Of a stretch of DNA of 64,000 nt, positions 48,101-57,599 are shown one piece after another (position 1 is the first letter of the stretch; every line of letters begins with the position of its first letter). Below the pieces are notes generated by a model. It was not told the origin of the DNA. It ran no database searches and saw only the letters and a list, made by a program, of their open reading frames with translations. A program made the translations under genes and the position numbers. The DNA is taken from NCBI RefSeq assembly GCF_001547935.1, contig NZ_AP014635.1:124001-188000 (forward strand), written 5' to 3'. The stretch is from Vibrio tritonius. Lineage in GTDB: Bacteria; Pseudomonadota; Gammaproteobacteria; Enterobacterales; Vibrionaceae.

Positions 48101-49310
48101 TTATAAAAACATATATAGATTCTTGGTGGCTGCTTTAATTGTTTTTACTATTCCATTATCTATGATGGATAATGTACTAAGTACGTATACTAGTTTTAAT
48201 ATACCTAAAGTAAATAGTATTAGTGCATTATTGTTCTTTATAATGTTACCATTTTTTTTTGTTTACCAACGTTTTTCTAAATATAGATTTTCAAACAAAT
48301 CATTTTTTTTGGTTTTTTCTATAGTAATTTTGTATTTTGTAGAAATTATTGTAGTGATTTATCATTATGATACGGTAGGTTATTCATCTGGACAAATAAA
48401 AAGCGCAATTGAGTATCATGCGCCTATTTTTTTACTACAAATAATGTACATTGTTATAGGATTTAGTTTTTGTCATGAATTTTATGGCTTCGTAAAAAAA
48501 ATGGTTTTTGTTTTTTTTATTTTCTATCTACTTATATTATTCCTGTATGCTGTAGATTTTTCCATATTGAAGCTTTTTTTAGTTGAAGAGAAAATAAACT
48601 ATTTATTTTTGGGTGATATGACTGCAATGATGTTTATGGTTTTCTTTTCTTTCTCTGAAAACAAAAAGCCATTAATATTTTCCTTAGGTCTTGTTGTGTT
48701 GTTTTTGATAACCTCAAGAAGTTCTTTTTATATATATATAATCTCCTTTTGTTTCTATGGTCTCCATTGTTATTGGCTTGGTAGTCGAAATAAAAGGTTA
48801 GTGATGTTTTCTTTAATCTTCATAGCTACTAGCCTTTTCTTGCTTGTCGGTGCTGATAGTGTATTAAAACATCTTGATATGGATAATTATCGAGTGTTTC
48901 GTGTATTTAGTGACTCAGATACATCAAAGATGGGAAGGGATATTATTAACCATTCTGGAATGCAGTCTATTATATCGAATTGGTTCATCGGTGATTTTGG
49001 TGGACAAGTCGATATGAATTTGGATGGGAGAGGTGCTAGGTGGGGGCAATATATACATAATTTTTTCTCTATCTGGAGACAGTTCGGATTTGTTGCCTTT
49101 GTTATTTATTCTTCTATGCTAGGTTTTCTATCTTTTTTTACAGCTCGAGTTATTATGAGTAGGAAATCATCTCAACAAACGGATTTATATATTTTATTTG
49201 CTATTTTTTCTATTATTTCAGTTTTAATGGCAAGGTCTTATATTTTTACATCTATATATTTATTTATGGGATATTTCATTGCTTACAATCTCAAAAAAGT
49301 AAGTGATTAA
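48081..49310 (+). CDS. wzy: Wzy-like polymerase, second locus
   Basis: 409 residues (an ATG at 48090 is equally likely) with about 10-11 membrane segments. A large hydrophilic loop (about residues 265-320) includes DNYRVFRVFSDSDTSKMGRD, WFIGDFGGQVD and RGARWGQYIHNFFSIWRQFG, resembling the Arg/His loop of O-unit polymerases. Assigned by topology and by being next to a Wzx. Extremely AT-rich. Overlaps the preceding gene by 20 bases. Confidence 0.76.
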   Translation: MNYMKINYKNIYRFLVAALIVFTIPLSMMDNVLSTYTSFNIPKVNSISALLFFIMLPFFFVYQRFSKYRFSNKSFFLVFSIVILYFVEIIVVIYHYDTVGYSSGQIKSAIEYHAPIFLLQIMYIVIGFSFCHEFYGFVKKMVFVFFIFYLLILFLYAVDFSILKLFLVEEKINYLFLGDMTAMMFMVFFSFSENKKPLIFSLGLVVLFLITSRSSFYIYIISFCFYGLHCYWLGSRNKRLVMFSLIFIATSLFLLVGADSVLKHLDMDNYRVFRVFSDSDTSKMGRDIINHSGMQSIISNWFIGDFGGQVDMNLDGRGARWGQYIHNFFSIWRQFGFVAFVIYSSMLGFLSFFTARVIMSRKSSQQTDLYILFAIFSIISVLMARSYIFTSIYLFMGYFIAYNLKKVSD

Positions 49311-49320
49311 ATAGATTAAC

Positions 49321-50538
49321 ATGACAAAAAATTCTTTATTATTTGTGATATCTAAACTACTAGGGTTAATATTAACGTTTTTTACCACGGCTCTAGTTGC
49401 GCGACATTTGTCCGTTGCTGAATTTGGATTATATTCAATAGTAAAAGTCGTTTTCTCATTTGTCTTTGTGATTTCGTGTGTAGTAAATGATGCCTATATC
49501 ATTTCCGAAATGAAAGATAACCCTAAAAATGTGGTAATTATTAATTTTATTCGCCATTTATTATACATATTACTGTCAGTTATAATATTTTTTTACTTTG
49601 ATAATAATATAATTGTTATCTCTATTATGGCCCTGTATTTTTTTCAATTGTCAAATTTGGGTGTGGCAAGGCTAAACTTTTCAAATAGTGGAAAGTTAAT
49701 TTTATTAATTAACATTTCTTCTCTCTTTATTTCATTGATGATATCATATTTTATATATATATATTCACATGAAATGATAATATCACTACTGATAGTTCTA
49801 CCTTTATTTTATTTTTTATTGCAAGTTTTTTGTCTTTTTTTTACTGATGTAAGAAAGTTTTACTTCTTATTTTTATATCGGTTCAAGTCTTCTGAGATTA
49901 AAGAGAATCTATTATCTGTTTGGCCAATACTTATTACATCCCTTTTGATATTAGCTTATACAAGAGTTGATTATATTGTTATTTCTTATTATTTGACTAA
50001 GATTGATTTAGGTATATATGCTGTTTCAGGTCAAATTTCCGAACCTTTTTCTTTTGCTATTTCCGCATATGCATCATCGATAATAATTAAGATAAAAAGT
50101 ATAGATGATGTAGAAGAGAGAAATCGATATATATCATCTCAGTTAAAGTATGTGCATTTATATTCAATTGTTTTATGCATTATGTTTTATTTCTTTGGGC
50201 AGTATTTTATTAGTGTTTTTTTTGGTGATAAATATCTTTCATCTTATATTCCAGCATTTATTTTGTTGTTTGGGAAAATATTTGTTTTTTCCAATCTATT
50301 TTTTAGTTTTATTATGATAATAGATAGTAAGTATAAGGTTCGAATGGTTAGGACTTTTTATGGAATAATCGTTAATATTATATTAAACTTTATATTGATA
50401 CCTTTATTCGGGATCATAGGGGCGGCGGTAGCAACTTCATTATCACAACTGATTACGCTAACGATAATTAACTATTGCTCAGTACAAACCAGGGATTATT
50501 TTTATGTTTTTATTAATAGTTTTAGATTGGGAAAATAA
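49321..50538 (+). CDS. wzx: Wzx-like flippase, second locus
   Basis: 405 residues, about 12 hydrophobic segments. N-terminal KNSLLFVISKLLGLILTF with ARHLSVAEFGLYS is typical of polysaccharide flippases (the x-x-L-G-x-x-x-x-G/A pattern), and the C-terminal IPLFGIIGAAVATSLSQL matches the family end. It would flip the rmlBAC-derived repeat unit. Ten bases after wzy, one-base overlap with the next GT4. It differs from the Wzx at 20.4 kb. Confidence 0.85.
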   Translation: MTKNSLLFVISKLLGLILTFFTTALVARHLSVAEFGLYSIVKVVFSFVFVISCVVNDAYIISEMKDNPKNVVIINFIRHLLYILLSVIIFFYFDNNIIVISIMALYFFQLSNLGVARLNFSNSGKLILLINISSLFISLMISYFIYIYSHEMIISLLIVLPLFYFLLQVFCLFFTDVRKFYFLFLYRFKSSEIKENLLSVWPILITSLLILAYTRVDYIVISYYLTKIDLGIYAVSGQISEPFSFAISAYASSIIIKIKSIDDVEERNRYISSQLKYVHLYSIVLCIMFYFFGQYFISVFFGDKYLSSYIPAFILLFGKIFVFSNLFFSFIMIIDSKYKVRMVRTFYGIIVNIILNFILIPLFGIIGAAVATSLSQLITLTIINYCSVQTRDYFYVFINSFRLGK

Positions 50539-51635
50539 TGAAGATTGTACATATTTGTAATAATTATGTCGGCACTAAAGTACATGCAAATCAAATAGAA
50601 AATATTTCAATAGATAAATCAGTATATCAAAATGTTATAGTGCCAGTTTATGATAAAAATCATATTGGCATAAATGAAATAGAAAAAGATAATATTGAAA
50701 TTAACTATATTTATGTTAATGTGAAGTTTCTAAAATTTTTTCCCTTAATAAAATTATTGTACATTACTTATATAATATTTGCTAATTTTAAAGAAATAAT
50801 AAAATCTGCCGACGTCATTTACTCTCATACACTTTGGACAAACGGCCTACCTTGTTATTTAGCAAGTATAATATATAGAAAAAAGTTTTTCATTACTATA
50901 AGGAGTACTGATGTTGGCTCTTTTATAAAATTTCTACCACATTATAGACCTTTGATGAAATTAATTATTAGAAAAGCTTCTAATGTCATATTCCTTACCC
51001 CGATTTATAAGAAAAGAGTAGTAAATAGCTACCCTTGGTTATTTAAAGGTATATCATCAATATATATACCTAATGGTATTGACGAATATTGGTTCACTAA
51101 AGTTAATAACAAGTCTAAACAGAATCAATTTATTTTTGTAGGAAGGTTTACAAAAAATAAAAACTTTAAAACAGTTTATAAATCATTTATGAAGTTTTAT
51201 GATTTAAATAGGTCTTATAAGCTTCTCGTAATTGGTGGTAGTGAATCTGAGTTAAAACACATATTAAAAGTTGATAAATTGCCTGGTTGTATAGTTGTAA
51301 AGGGGAAAATAACAAACATTGAAGAGTTATCTGACTTATATTTAACATCTAGGGCTCTGGTATTACCATCTATTAATGAAACATTTGGCTTGGTCTATCT
51401 AGAGGCTCTTTCTCGTAAATGTCCTGTAATTCTATCAAAAGGTGAAGCAATCGATGGGCTTTTCCCTCCTTGTGAATCTATATCTACTGTTGATAGTTAT
51501 AATGTTGAGCATATTTATGATGCATTGCTGAAGTATGGTAACGATGACTTTGAGTTTGACTTCGATGATGATGAATTGGTATCTAAATATTCATGGTCAA
51601 GTATCTCAGATAAAATATTTAACACGATAAAATAA
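50538..51635 (+). CDS. Glycosyltransferase family 4, second locus
   Basis: 365 residues. N-terminal MKIVHICNNYVGTKVHANQ; donor domain FIFVGRFTKNKNFKTVYKS, LLVIGGSESELKHIL, and SINETFGLVYLEALSRKCPV (E-x7-E). A retaining transferase for the capsule unit. Acidic C-terminus (DDFEFDFDDDE). AT-rich like its neighbours. A 46-base gap follows. Confidence 0.88.
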   Translation: MKIVHICNNYVGTKVHANQIENISIDKSVYQNVIVPVYDKNHIGINEIEKDNIEINYIYVNVKFLKFFPLIKLLYITYIIFANFKEIIKSADVIYSHTLWTNGLPCYLASIIYRKKFFITIRSTDVGSFIKFLPHYRPLMKLIIRKASNVIFLTPIYKKRVVNSYPWLFKGISSIYIPNGIDEYWFTKVNNKSKQNQFIFVGRFTKNKNFKTVYKSFMKFYDLNRSYKLLVIGGSESELKHILKVDKLPGCIVVKGKITNIEELSDLYLTSRALVLPSINETFGLVYLEALSRKCPVILSKGEAIDGLFPPCESISTVDSYNVEHIYDALLKYGNDDFEFDFDDDELVSKYSWSSISDKIFNTIK

Positions 51636-51681
51636 TTTTGAAATGGTGAAATAACAGTTAAATTGATTAGTAGGGTCTAAT

Positions 51682-52431
51682 ATGCTTATATCAATAATAA
51701 CGCCCTCATATAATAGCGTTGATTTTATTGAAAAAACTTATGAGTCAATTCGGGATCAGAGTTATTCTGACTGGGAATGGGTTATTACAGATGATTGTTC
51801 CACTGATGGCACATTTGATTTTATTAGAAAATTATCTTTATCTGATAATAGAGTAAGAGTGTTCCAAAATGAAAGTAATTCTGGTGCGGCAGTTTCTAGA
51901 AATAATTCAATTCTTAATGCAAAAGGTGAATATATAGCTTTTATTGATAGTGATGATCTTTGGTCTAATAATAAGTTAAAGAAACAATTAGATTTTATGG
52001 AGTCTAATAATATTAAATTTTGTTTCACTTCTTTTGAAGTTGTTGATTTAAATGGTAATCCTTTATCGAAGATAGTTGATAGAGAGAAATTATCCCCTCT
52101 CTCTTATGGTGATATGCTAAAGAAAAAGGCGACGTTAGGCTGCTCTACCGTAATGCTGAGAAGAGATAATTTCTCAGATATATCTATGCCTTTAATCAGG
52201 ACTGGACAGGATTATGGTTTGTGGTTGAAATTATTAAAAACTGGGGAGTTGGCTTATCATCTAGATATCCCACTTACAAGATATAGAATTTTGCCCAATT
52301 CAATATCTCGAAATAAGGTTAAAAAGGCTAAAAGGCAATGGCAGATTTATAGAGAAATTGAAGGTCTTAGTCTTATCAAGTCATTTGAATGTTTTTGCTT
52401 TTACGCTTGGCGAGCAGTTTTTCGTAAATAA
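51682..52431 (+). CDS. Glycosyltransferase family 2, last gene of the second locus
   Basis: 249 residues, compact GT-A: MLISIITPSYNSVDFIEKTY, WVITDDCSTDGTFDFI (about 33-48), the metal-binding DxD in YIAFIDSDDLWSNNKLKKQ (about 88-106), CSTVMLRRDNF, and RTGQDYGLWLKLLKTGE (about 173-189). Similar in form to WcaA/TuaG-like enzymes. It ends at a strong terminator, so it is probably the last gene of the ops-controlled series. Confidence 0.9.
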   Translation: MLISIITPSYNSVDFIEKTYESIRDQSYSDWEWVITDDCSTDGTFDFIRKLSLSDNRVRVFQNESNSGAAVSRNNSILNAKGEYIAFIDSDDLWSNNKLKKQLDFMESNNIKFCFTSFEVVDLNGNPLSKIVDREKLSPLSYGDMLKKKATLGCSTVMLRRDNFSDISMPLIRTGQDYGLWLKLLKTGELAYHLDIPLTRYRILPNSISRNKVKKAKRQWQIYREIEGLSLIKSFECFCFYAWRAVFRK

Positions 52432-52459
52432 TACAGTTATATTCCAGTTTATTTGTAAG

Positions 52460-52486
52460 CGCCCCATGATTTCATGGGGCGTTTTA
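52460..52486 (+). terminator. Terminator of the capsule operon
   Basis: Ten-base perfect arms CGCCCCATGA and TCATGGGGCG with a TT spacer, then TTTT. 28 bases after the last glycosyltransferase stop. Confidence 0.9.
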
Positions 52487-52579
52487 GTTGAGATATTCCA
52501 CGGACAGCGAGACAGCATGAACAATCTGATTTTAAAGGGATAAGCTCAGGACTGGATTCATTATCCCCCTCGGCTTTAA

Positions 52580-52775
52580 TTGACCTTTTTCGCATGTTTT
52601 AGTTTATAGATAGAGGTAATAGACGAGTGCGAAAGGTGTCATTCAGCGTAAGAGAATACGCTGCGTAATGGATGAAAATTACTTAATTAAGTCTTCAGAA
52701 GGCTTGTATGACGAGAACGTTCATGAGCTTTCCGAGGGGTTACATTGAAAAATAAAAGCGCCAATCGGCGCTTTT
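52580..52775 (+). ncRNA. Possible small transcript or small-ORF unit
   Basis: TTGACC (52580-52585) and TTTATA about 17 bases on could be a sigma-70 promoter. From about 52610 a transcript would run about 165 bases to the terminator at 52754-52775, with an internal CAGCGTA/TACGCTG hairpin near 52644-52662. A 26-codon frame (ATG 52668, TGA 52746-52748) ends six bases before the terminator stem but has no ribosome site; a degenerate gene end is also possible. No known RNA family recognised. Confidence 0.3.
52754..52775. terminator. Bidirectional terminator before wecA
   Basis: Nine-base arms AAAAGCGCC and GGCGCTTTT, AATC loop, T5 downstream. It can end the possible small transcript on the plus strand and wecA on the minus strand. 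Confidence 0.85.
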
Positions 52776-52811
52776 TATGTCTATCAGATAGGTAGGAATT
52801 TAAGGGTTTAC

Positions 52812-53897
52812 TCAAACCCCTTCCTGCTGATGAATAAAAACTTCTTTATCTTTACCTTTTAGGTGTTTAACAAATGCAGTAATGCGCCAAATATAAGCTA
52901 ATGTTGTTGCATAAGCAGCAAAGGCGATAATAAAGCTAACCAGCATAATGCTTTCTTTGATTTGGAAAACTTCACCCAAAACACCAAAACCAGCTAAAAT
53001 GGCAGAGACAAAGCAAATAAACGCTAGGGTTTGGTGTGGTGTTAGCCCTAAGCGTTGGCAAATATGGTGTAAGTGCTCACGATCTGGTTTGAATGGGGAG
53101 TGACCACGGCGAATGCGGCGCATCATAATGGCTGCCATATCCATTAATGGAATAGCAATAATCCATACCGCAGTAATTGGGCGTATTACATGAACGCTGG
53201 GTTGCTGGCTAGCTCCCATTAATAGCAAAATTACAGTCATGCCGATCATCATGCTACCGGCATCGCCCATAAATACTTTGCGTTTTTTACCCAAAATACC
53301 AAGGTTCATACAAATGTATGGCACCATAGCAACGATAAGAGTTAAACATAGGCCTATTGCCCAGTGCTGCCCTGCTAAACCGAGCAAAATAGCTAGCGCA
53401 GCAAAAGTCACAATAGAAAGCCCACCAAGTAAGCCATCAATACCATCCACCATATTAAATGCATTAATACAGCCTATTACTGCAAACACGGTAAAAATAG
53501 TACCAAAGTAGCCTAACGATATATCGCCAGTGCCGAACAGATTCCCAAGATGGCTCAAGCTGGTATTAGTGACAAACATAACAAGTAAAGCTAAACCTGC
53601 TTGAATGCCCAAGCGAAGTTTGAAGCTGATATCATATTTATCATCTAATGCCCCTGTTGCAATCAGTACAGTAATACAGAAGAAATACAAGCCTGTATGT
53701 GCTAATACATTGGGGTTAAAGAATAAGTAAACAGAGGTAACGAGATAGAGTGAAATCCCACCTACTAGGGGAACTGCACCAGTATGACGTTTACGAAAGT
53801 TTGGTTGGTCTACCAGTCCTATTTTTTTCGCCACTTCCCTTGTAACAAATAGGGAAATAAATGACAAAAAGAATATTAATATCATTTCCATGATCAT
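52812..53897 (-). CDS. wecA: Undecaprenyl-phosphate GlcNAc-1-phosphate transferase
   Basis: 361 residues, polytopic (about 11 membrane segments). WecA starts many O-antigens and enterobacterial common antigen by moving GlcNAc-1-P to undecaprenyl phosphate. Motifs: GLVDQPNFRKRHTGAVPLVGG (split here for length, residues about 25-45), the Asp-Asp in TGALDDKYDIS, INAFNMVDGIDGLLGG (about 140-155), FMGDAGSMMIG and the cytosolic HxHH-type DREHLHHICQRLG. Start could also be the third or fifth codon (internal Met). It stands alone, facing the capsule locus, and could start that locus's repeat unit. Confidence 0.94.
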   Translation of the reverse strand: MIMEMILIFFLSFISLFVTREVAKKIGLVDQPNFRKRHTGAVPLVGGISLYLVTSVYLFFNPNVLAHTGLYFFCITVLIATGALDDKYDISFKLRLGIQAGLALLVMFVTNTSLSHLGNLFGTGDISLGYFGTIFTVFAVIGCINAFNMVDGIDGLLGGLSIVTFAALAILLGLAGQHWAIGLCLTLIVAMVPYICMNLGILGKKRKVFMGDAGSMMIGMTVILLLMGASQQPSVHVIRPITAVWIIAIPLMDMAAIMMRRIRRGHSPFKPDREHLHHICQRLGLTPHQTLAFICFVSAILAGFGVLGEVFQIKESIMLVSFIIAFAAYATTLAYIWRITAFVKHLKGKDKEVFIHQQEGV

Positions 53898-54314
53898 AGT
53901 ATTTAGCCGACGTTGTTGTTACAGAAATATAATTTTTTTAGAACGCCATTCTACCTCTAAAAGGGTAGGGTGAAAAGTTCAAAATACACACAAATTTGTT
54001 AAGAAATTAGTCATTCTTACCTATGCGACACCACGCTTTTTATCAACTAATTAATATTCATGAGAATTTATAGTCTTTAAAATAATATTGCTGTTTAGGC
54101 GGGTGTATTATGAAGTTTAAAATTTGTGATATTGAGTTAGAAGATGGCTCTGGTTATTTTATAATCGCATTTTAATGGTTAGTTTAACTTTTCTATCAAA
54201 TATATTGAGATATTTATAGATAAATGCAGGGGGGGGGGCTTAAGAAAAGAATAGATATTGTACTTTTATTTATGATTGGAAATAATACGCACGTCAGATA
54301 ACTAGGTGATAATT
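53898..54314. promoter_or_regulatory. Divergent gap between wecA and galU, with a G10 tract
   Basis: About 410 bases. It must hold both promoters. It includes a run of ten G (54229-54238), a possible galU promoter just after it (TTGTAC 54258, TAATAC 54283, spacing 19, so weak), and AGGTGA five bases before the ATG. A 21-codon frame at 54110-54175 has no clear ribosome site and is probably chance. Confidence 0.55.
54229..54238 (+). repeat. G10 homopolymer upstream of galU
   Basis: Ten consecutive G in otherwise AT-rich DNA, about 20 bases upstream of a possible -35 box and 77 bases before the galU ATG. Such tracts gain or lose bases by slipped-strand mispairing. Confidence 0.9.
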
Positions 54315-55202
54315 ATGATTAAAAAATGTCTTTTCCCTGCTGCAGGGTACGGAACCCGCTTTTTGCCAGCAACAAAATCAATGCCAAAAGAGATGATGCC
54401 AGTGGTAAATAAGCCACTTATTGAGTATGGGGTTGATGAGGCCATTCACGCCGGTATGACGGATATGTGCATTGTCACTGGCCGTGGTAAACATTCGATT
54501 ATGGACCACTTTGATACTAACTATGAGTTGGAACACCAAATCAACGGCACTTCGAAAGAGGTTCTGCTTGAAGATATTCGTGGTGTGATGGATTCCGCCA
54601 GCTTCACTTATATTCGTCAGCGTGAAATGAAAGGCTTAGGTCACGCTATTTTGACTGGTAAAGCTTTAGTGGGTGATAACCCATTTGCTGTCGTGCTCGC
54701 TGATGACCTTTGCGTGAATGAAGACAAAGGCGTGTTAGCACAAATGGCAGAGCTGTATAACCAGTTTCGTTGCACCATTGTTGCAGTGCAAGAAGTTCCT
54801 GAATCAGAGACCCATAAATATGGCGTGATCTCCGGTGAGATGATTAAAGACAACATCTTCCGTGTGGATGACATGGTGGAGAAACCAGAACCAGGTACTG
54901 CGCCAAGTAATATGGCGATTATTGGTCGCTACATTATGACGCCAGATATCTTCGATTTAATTGAACAAACTGAACCAGGCAAAGGCGGTGAAATTCAAAT
55001 TACCGATGCCCTGCTTAAACAAGCTCAAACTGGTTGTGTTTTGGCTTACAAGTTTAAAGGTAAGCGTTTCGATTGCGGTAGTGTGGAAGGCTACATTGAA
55101 GCGACTAACTACTGTTATGAAAACGTCTATCAGAAACAAAACCAGAAAAAGATTGAGCCTACTGTTGTAAAAGTGAAAACAGCAGAAGTTGAAATGGCAT
55201 AA
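54315..55202 (+). CDS. galU: UTP-glucose-1-phosphate uridylyltransferase
   Basis: About 295 residues from MIKKCLFPAAGYGTRFLPAT (54315, AGGTGA upstream; a GTG at 54306 is less likely). GalU makes UDP-glucose for core, capsule and Ugd. Signature AAGYGTRFLPATKSMPKEM at the N-terminus, PLIEYGVDEAIHAGM, VVLADDLCVNEDKG, and GGEIQITDALLK with FDCGSVEGYIEA later. Full length. Ends at a terminator. Confidence 0.97.
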   Translation: MIKKCLFPAAGYGTRFLPATKSMPKEMMPVVNKPLIEYGVDEAIHAGMTDMCIVTGRGKHSIMDHFDTNYELEHQINGTSKEVLLEDIRGVMDSASFTYIRQREMKGLGHAILTGKALVGDNPFAVVLADDLCVNEDKGVLAQMAELYNQFRCTIVAVQEVPESETHKYGVISGEMIKDNIFRVDDMVEKPEPGTAPSNMAIIGRYIMTPDIFDLIEQTEPGKGGEIQITDALLKQAQTGCVLAYKFKGKRFDCGSVEGYIEATNYCYENVYQKQNQKKIEPTVVKVKTAEVEMA

Positions 55203-55224
55203 CACTGTTTAGATAAATGAAAGG

Positions 55225-55248
55225 AAAAAGGAGCTTCGGCTCCTTTTT
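55225..55248 (+). terminator. Terminator of galU
   Basis: Perfect ten-base arms AAAAAGGAGC and GCTCCTTTTT closing on a TTCG tetraloop, followed by more T, 23 bases after the galU stop. Confidence 0.9.
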
Positions 55249-55566
55249 TACGTTTACTCAACTAAGCTGCTAACGAGGACTGCTGATGGAAGTGATAGGG
55301 TGTTAACAGCTCATAAGTGGTTCGGATTTGAATTATTAGCCCCTTATATTGGTGTGACTGGTAGGCTGTTAGTTGCTCTATTTACAATGCTCGATTTTTG
55401 AATCGCACGATATTGCATATGTAGAAGAAACATGAATCAATTCCTGTTATTGTTAGCACTGTAAAAATGATGTATGCCAATCTGTTGTGGCGATAAGTAC
55501 GCTATCCTAAATCTATTGGTCGTATTTTAAAATGAACATACTCATATGAATGCTGGGTGAACAAAC
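55249..55566. promoter_or_regulatory. Intergenic region upstream of gmd
   Basis: About 318 bases without a gene. It presumably carries the promoter of the gmd-manB operon. No ops or JUMPstart sequence is visible. The gmd ATG is preceded by GGGTGA (55553-55558). Confidence 0.5.
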
Positions 55567-56679
55567 ATGTCGAAAAAAGTAGCACTGATTACAGGGATTA
55601 CGGGTCAAGATGGTTCGTATTTGACTGAGTTTCTTGTTGAAAAAGGGTATGAAGTGCACGGTATTATCCGTCGGGCTTCATCTTTTAACACGGAACGTAT
55701 CGATGCAGTCTGCGAAGTCAGTGATCAAGTTCATCTTCATTATGGTGACTTGAGTGACTCCTCTAATCTGATCCGGTTAATTAAAGAAATTCAGCCGGAC
55801 GAGGTGTATAACCTTGGGGCAATGTCTCATGTGGCAGTTTCTTTTGAATCGCCAGAATATGCAGCGGATGTTGATGCGTTAGGCACTATTCGTTTGCTTG
55901 AGGCTATTCGTATTAACGGATTAGAAAAGAAAACACGTTTTTATCAAGCGTCTACTTCAGAATTGTATGGGGAAGTGCAAGAGATTCCTCAACGAGAAAC
56001 TACTCCTTTTCATCCCCGCTCTCCTTATGCTGTGGCCAAAATGTATGCTTATTGGATTACGGTAAATTACCGAGAGTCTTATGGTATGTACGCTTGCAAC
56101 GGTATTCTGTTTAATCATGAATCCCCTCGTCGTGGAGAGACGTTTGTAACTCGTAAAATCACACGTGTTATTTCCAATATTTCTCAGGGGCTTGAAGATT
56201 GCTTGTATCTTGGGAATATGGATTCATTGCGAGATTGGGGACATGCCAAAGATTATGTGCGTATGCAGTGGATGATGTTGCAACAAGACTCGGCTGACGA
56301 TTTCGTTATTGCAACAGGTAAGCAGATTTCTGTCCGGGAGTTTGTACGAATGTCCGCGAAAGAAGCAGGTATTGAATTAACTTTCTCAGGACAGGGGGTG
56401 GATGAAATTGCCACTGTCACTGCTGTAGAAAGTGATAAAGCACCTGCAGTTAAAGTCGGTGATGTGATTGTTCGAGTTAATCCTAAGTTCTTCCGCCCTG
56501 CGGAAGTCGAAACGTTGCTCGGAGATCCTACCAAAGCAAAAGAAAAACTGGGTTGGGTTCCTGAAATTTCAGTCGAAGAGCTTTGCGCAGAAATGGTTGC
56601 AAATGATATGAATAAAGCAAAACAGCATGCCTTACTTAAAGCACATGGTTTTGATGTGTCGGTAACTAAAGAGGCCTAG
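55567..56679 (+). CDS. gmd: GDP-mannose 4,6-dehydratase
   Basis: 370 residues. Gmd makes GDP-4-keto-6-deoxy-D-mannose, the branch point to GDP-fucose, perosamine and colitose. Motifs: [18 protein letters not shown] (residues 5-22), [31 protein letters not shown], the catalytic Thr/Glu in [12 protein letters not shown] and Tyr-x3-Lys in [12 protein letters not shown], then [20 protein letters not shown]. Normal length. First gene of a six-gene operon; two bases separate it from the SDR gene. Confidence 0.97.
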   Translation: MSKKVALITGITGQDGSYLTEFLVEKGYEVHGIIRRASSFNTERIDAVCEVSDQVHLHYGDLSDSSNLIRLIKEIQPDEVYNLGAMSHVAVSFESPEYAADVDALGTIRLLEAIRINGLEKKTRFYQASTSELYGEVQEIPQRETTPFHPRSPYAVAKMYAYWITVNYRESYGMYACNGILFNHESPRRGETFVTRKITRVISNISQGLEDCLYLGNMDSLRDWGHAKDYVRMQWMMLQQDSADDFVIATGKQISVREFVRMSAKEAGIELTFSGQGVDEIATVTAVESDKAPAVKVGDVIVRVNPKFFRPAEVETLLGDPTKAKEKLGWVPEISVEELCAEMVANDMNKAKQHALLKAHGFDVSVTKEA

Positions 56680-56681
56680 TA

Positions 56682-57599
56682 ATGAAAATTTTTATAACGG
56701 GTGGCTCGGGCATGGTTGGGCGCAACTTATGTACATTGGCTTTGGCTGCTGGACATGAAGTTTTTGCTCCTAGACGCGATGAATTAGACTTATCTAATTA
56801 TCAAGCTGTGCGTGATTATCTCCAAGAATGTGCTCCTGATGTCGTCATTCACTGTGCTGGTTTAGTTGGTGGGATCCAAGCTAATATTGCCGCGCCTTAT
56901 GACTTTTGTTTCCAGAATCTTCAAATGGGAATGAATGTTGTGCAGGGCGCTTATGAAAGTGGGATTAAAAATCTCATTAATCTAGGCAGTTCTTGTATGT
57001 ATCCAAGATTTGGTCAGAACCCTTTAACCGAAGATCAAGTTCTATCTGGTGAGTTAGAGCCTACAAATGAAGGATATGCTGTTGCCAAGGTAGCGGTTGC
57101 TCGATTGGCTGAATATCTCAATCGTCAGTTCAATCTAAATTACAAAACATATATTCCATGTAATTTATATGGTTACTGGGATAAGTTTGATCCTTTAAAG
57201 GCTCATATGATTCCAGCGGTCATTCGTAAACTGGATGATGCGGTAAAAGCTAATGCGAAAACGGTAGACATTTGGGGCGATGGATTATCTCGTCGAGAAT
57301 TTATGTTTGCTGAAGATTTAGCTGATTTTGTATTGTTTTCTTTAACTTGTTTTGACGATGTTCCTAGCTTGATTAATGTGGGGATCGGTTCAGATCATAC
57401 AATCAACGAATATTACCAAGCGATTGCTGATGTAGTTGGTTTTTCTGGTGAGTTTAAACATGATTTGTCTAAACCTGCTGGTATGAAACAAAAATTAGTA
57501 GATGTCTCAAAGCAAACTGCTTTGGGATGGGTTCCAAAGACATCGATATCTGATGGTATCAAGAAAACGTACCAATTTTATCTTAATGAGGTTTTATGA
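56682..57599 (+). CDS. GDP-L-fucose synthase-family SDR, probable GDP-L-colitose synthase (ColC)
   Basis: 305 residues. Fcl-type epimerase/reductase: ITGGSGMVGRNLCTLA, VIHCAGLVGGIQANIAAPYDF, NLGSSCMYPR (Ser and Cys of the active site), Tyr-x3-Lys in EGYAVAKVAVARL (about 136-148), and the catalytic His in PLKAHMIPAVIRKL. All residues needed for 3,5-epimerisation or 5-epimerisation and 4-reduction are present. Fcl and ColC cannot be told apart from motifs alone. The very next gene encodes ColD, and no second fcl-like gene is in the operon, so ColC (GDP-colitose) is favoured. Four-base overlap with colD. Confidence 0.85.
   Translation: MKIFITGGSGMVGRNLCTLALAAGHEVFAPRRDELDLSNYQAVRDYLQECAPDVVIHCAGLVGGIQANIAAPYDFCFQNLQMGMNVVQGAYESGIKNLINLGSSCMYPRFGQNPLTEDQVLSGELEPTNEGYAVAKVAVARLAEYLNRQFNLNYKTYIPCNLYGYWDKFDPLKAHMIPAVIRKLDDAVKANAKTVDIWGDGLSRREFMFAEDLADFVLFSLTCFDDVPSLINVGIGSDHTINEYYQAIADVVGFSGEFKHDLSKPAGMKQKLVDVSKQTALGWVPKTSISDGIKKTYQFYLNEVL

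Noticed and set aside
54110..54175. 21-codon frame upstream of galU
   Set aside because: No convincing ribosome site and no recognisable features; short enough to be chance.
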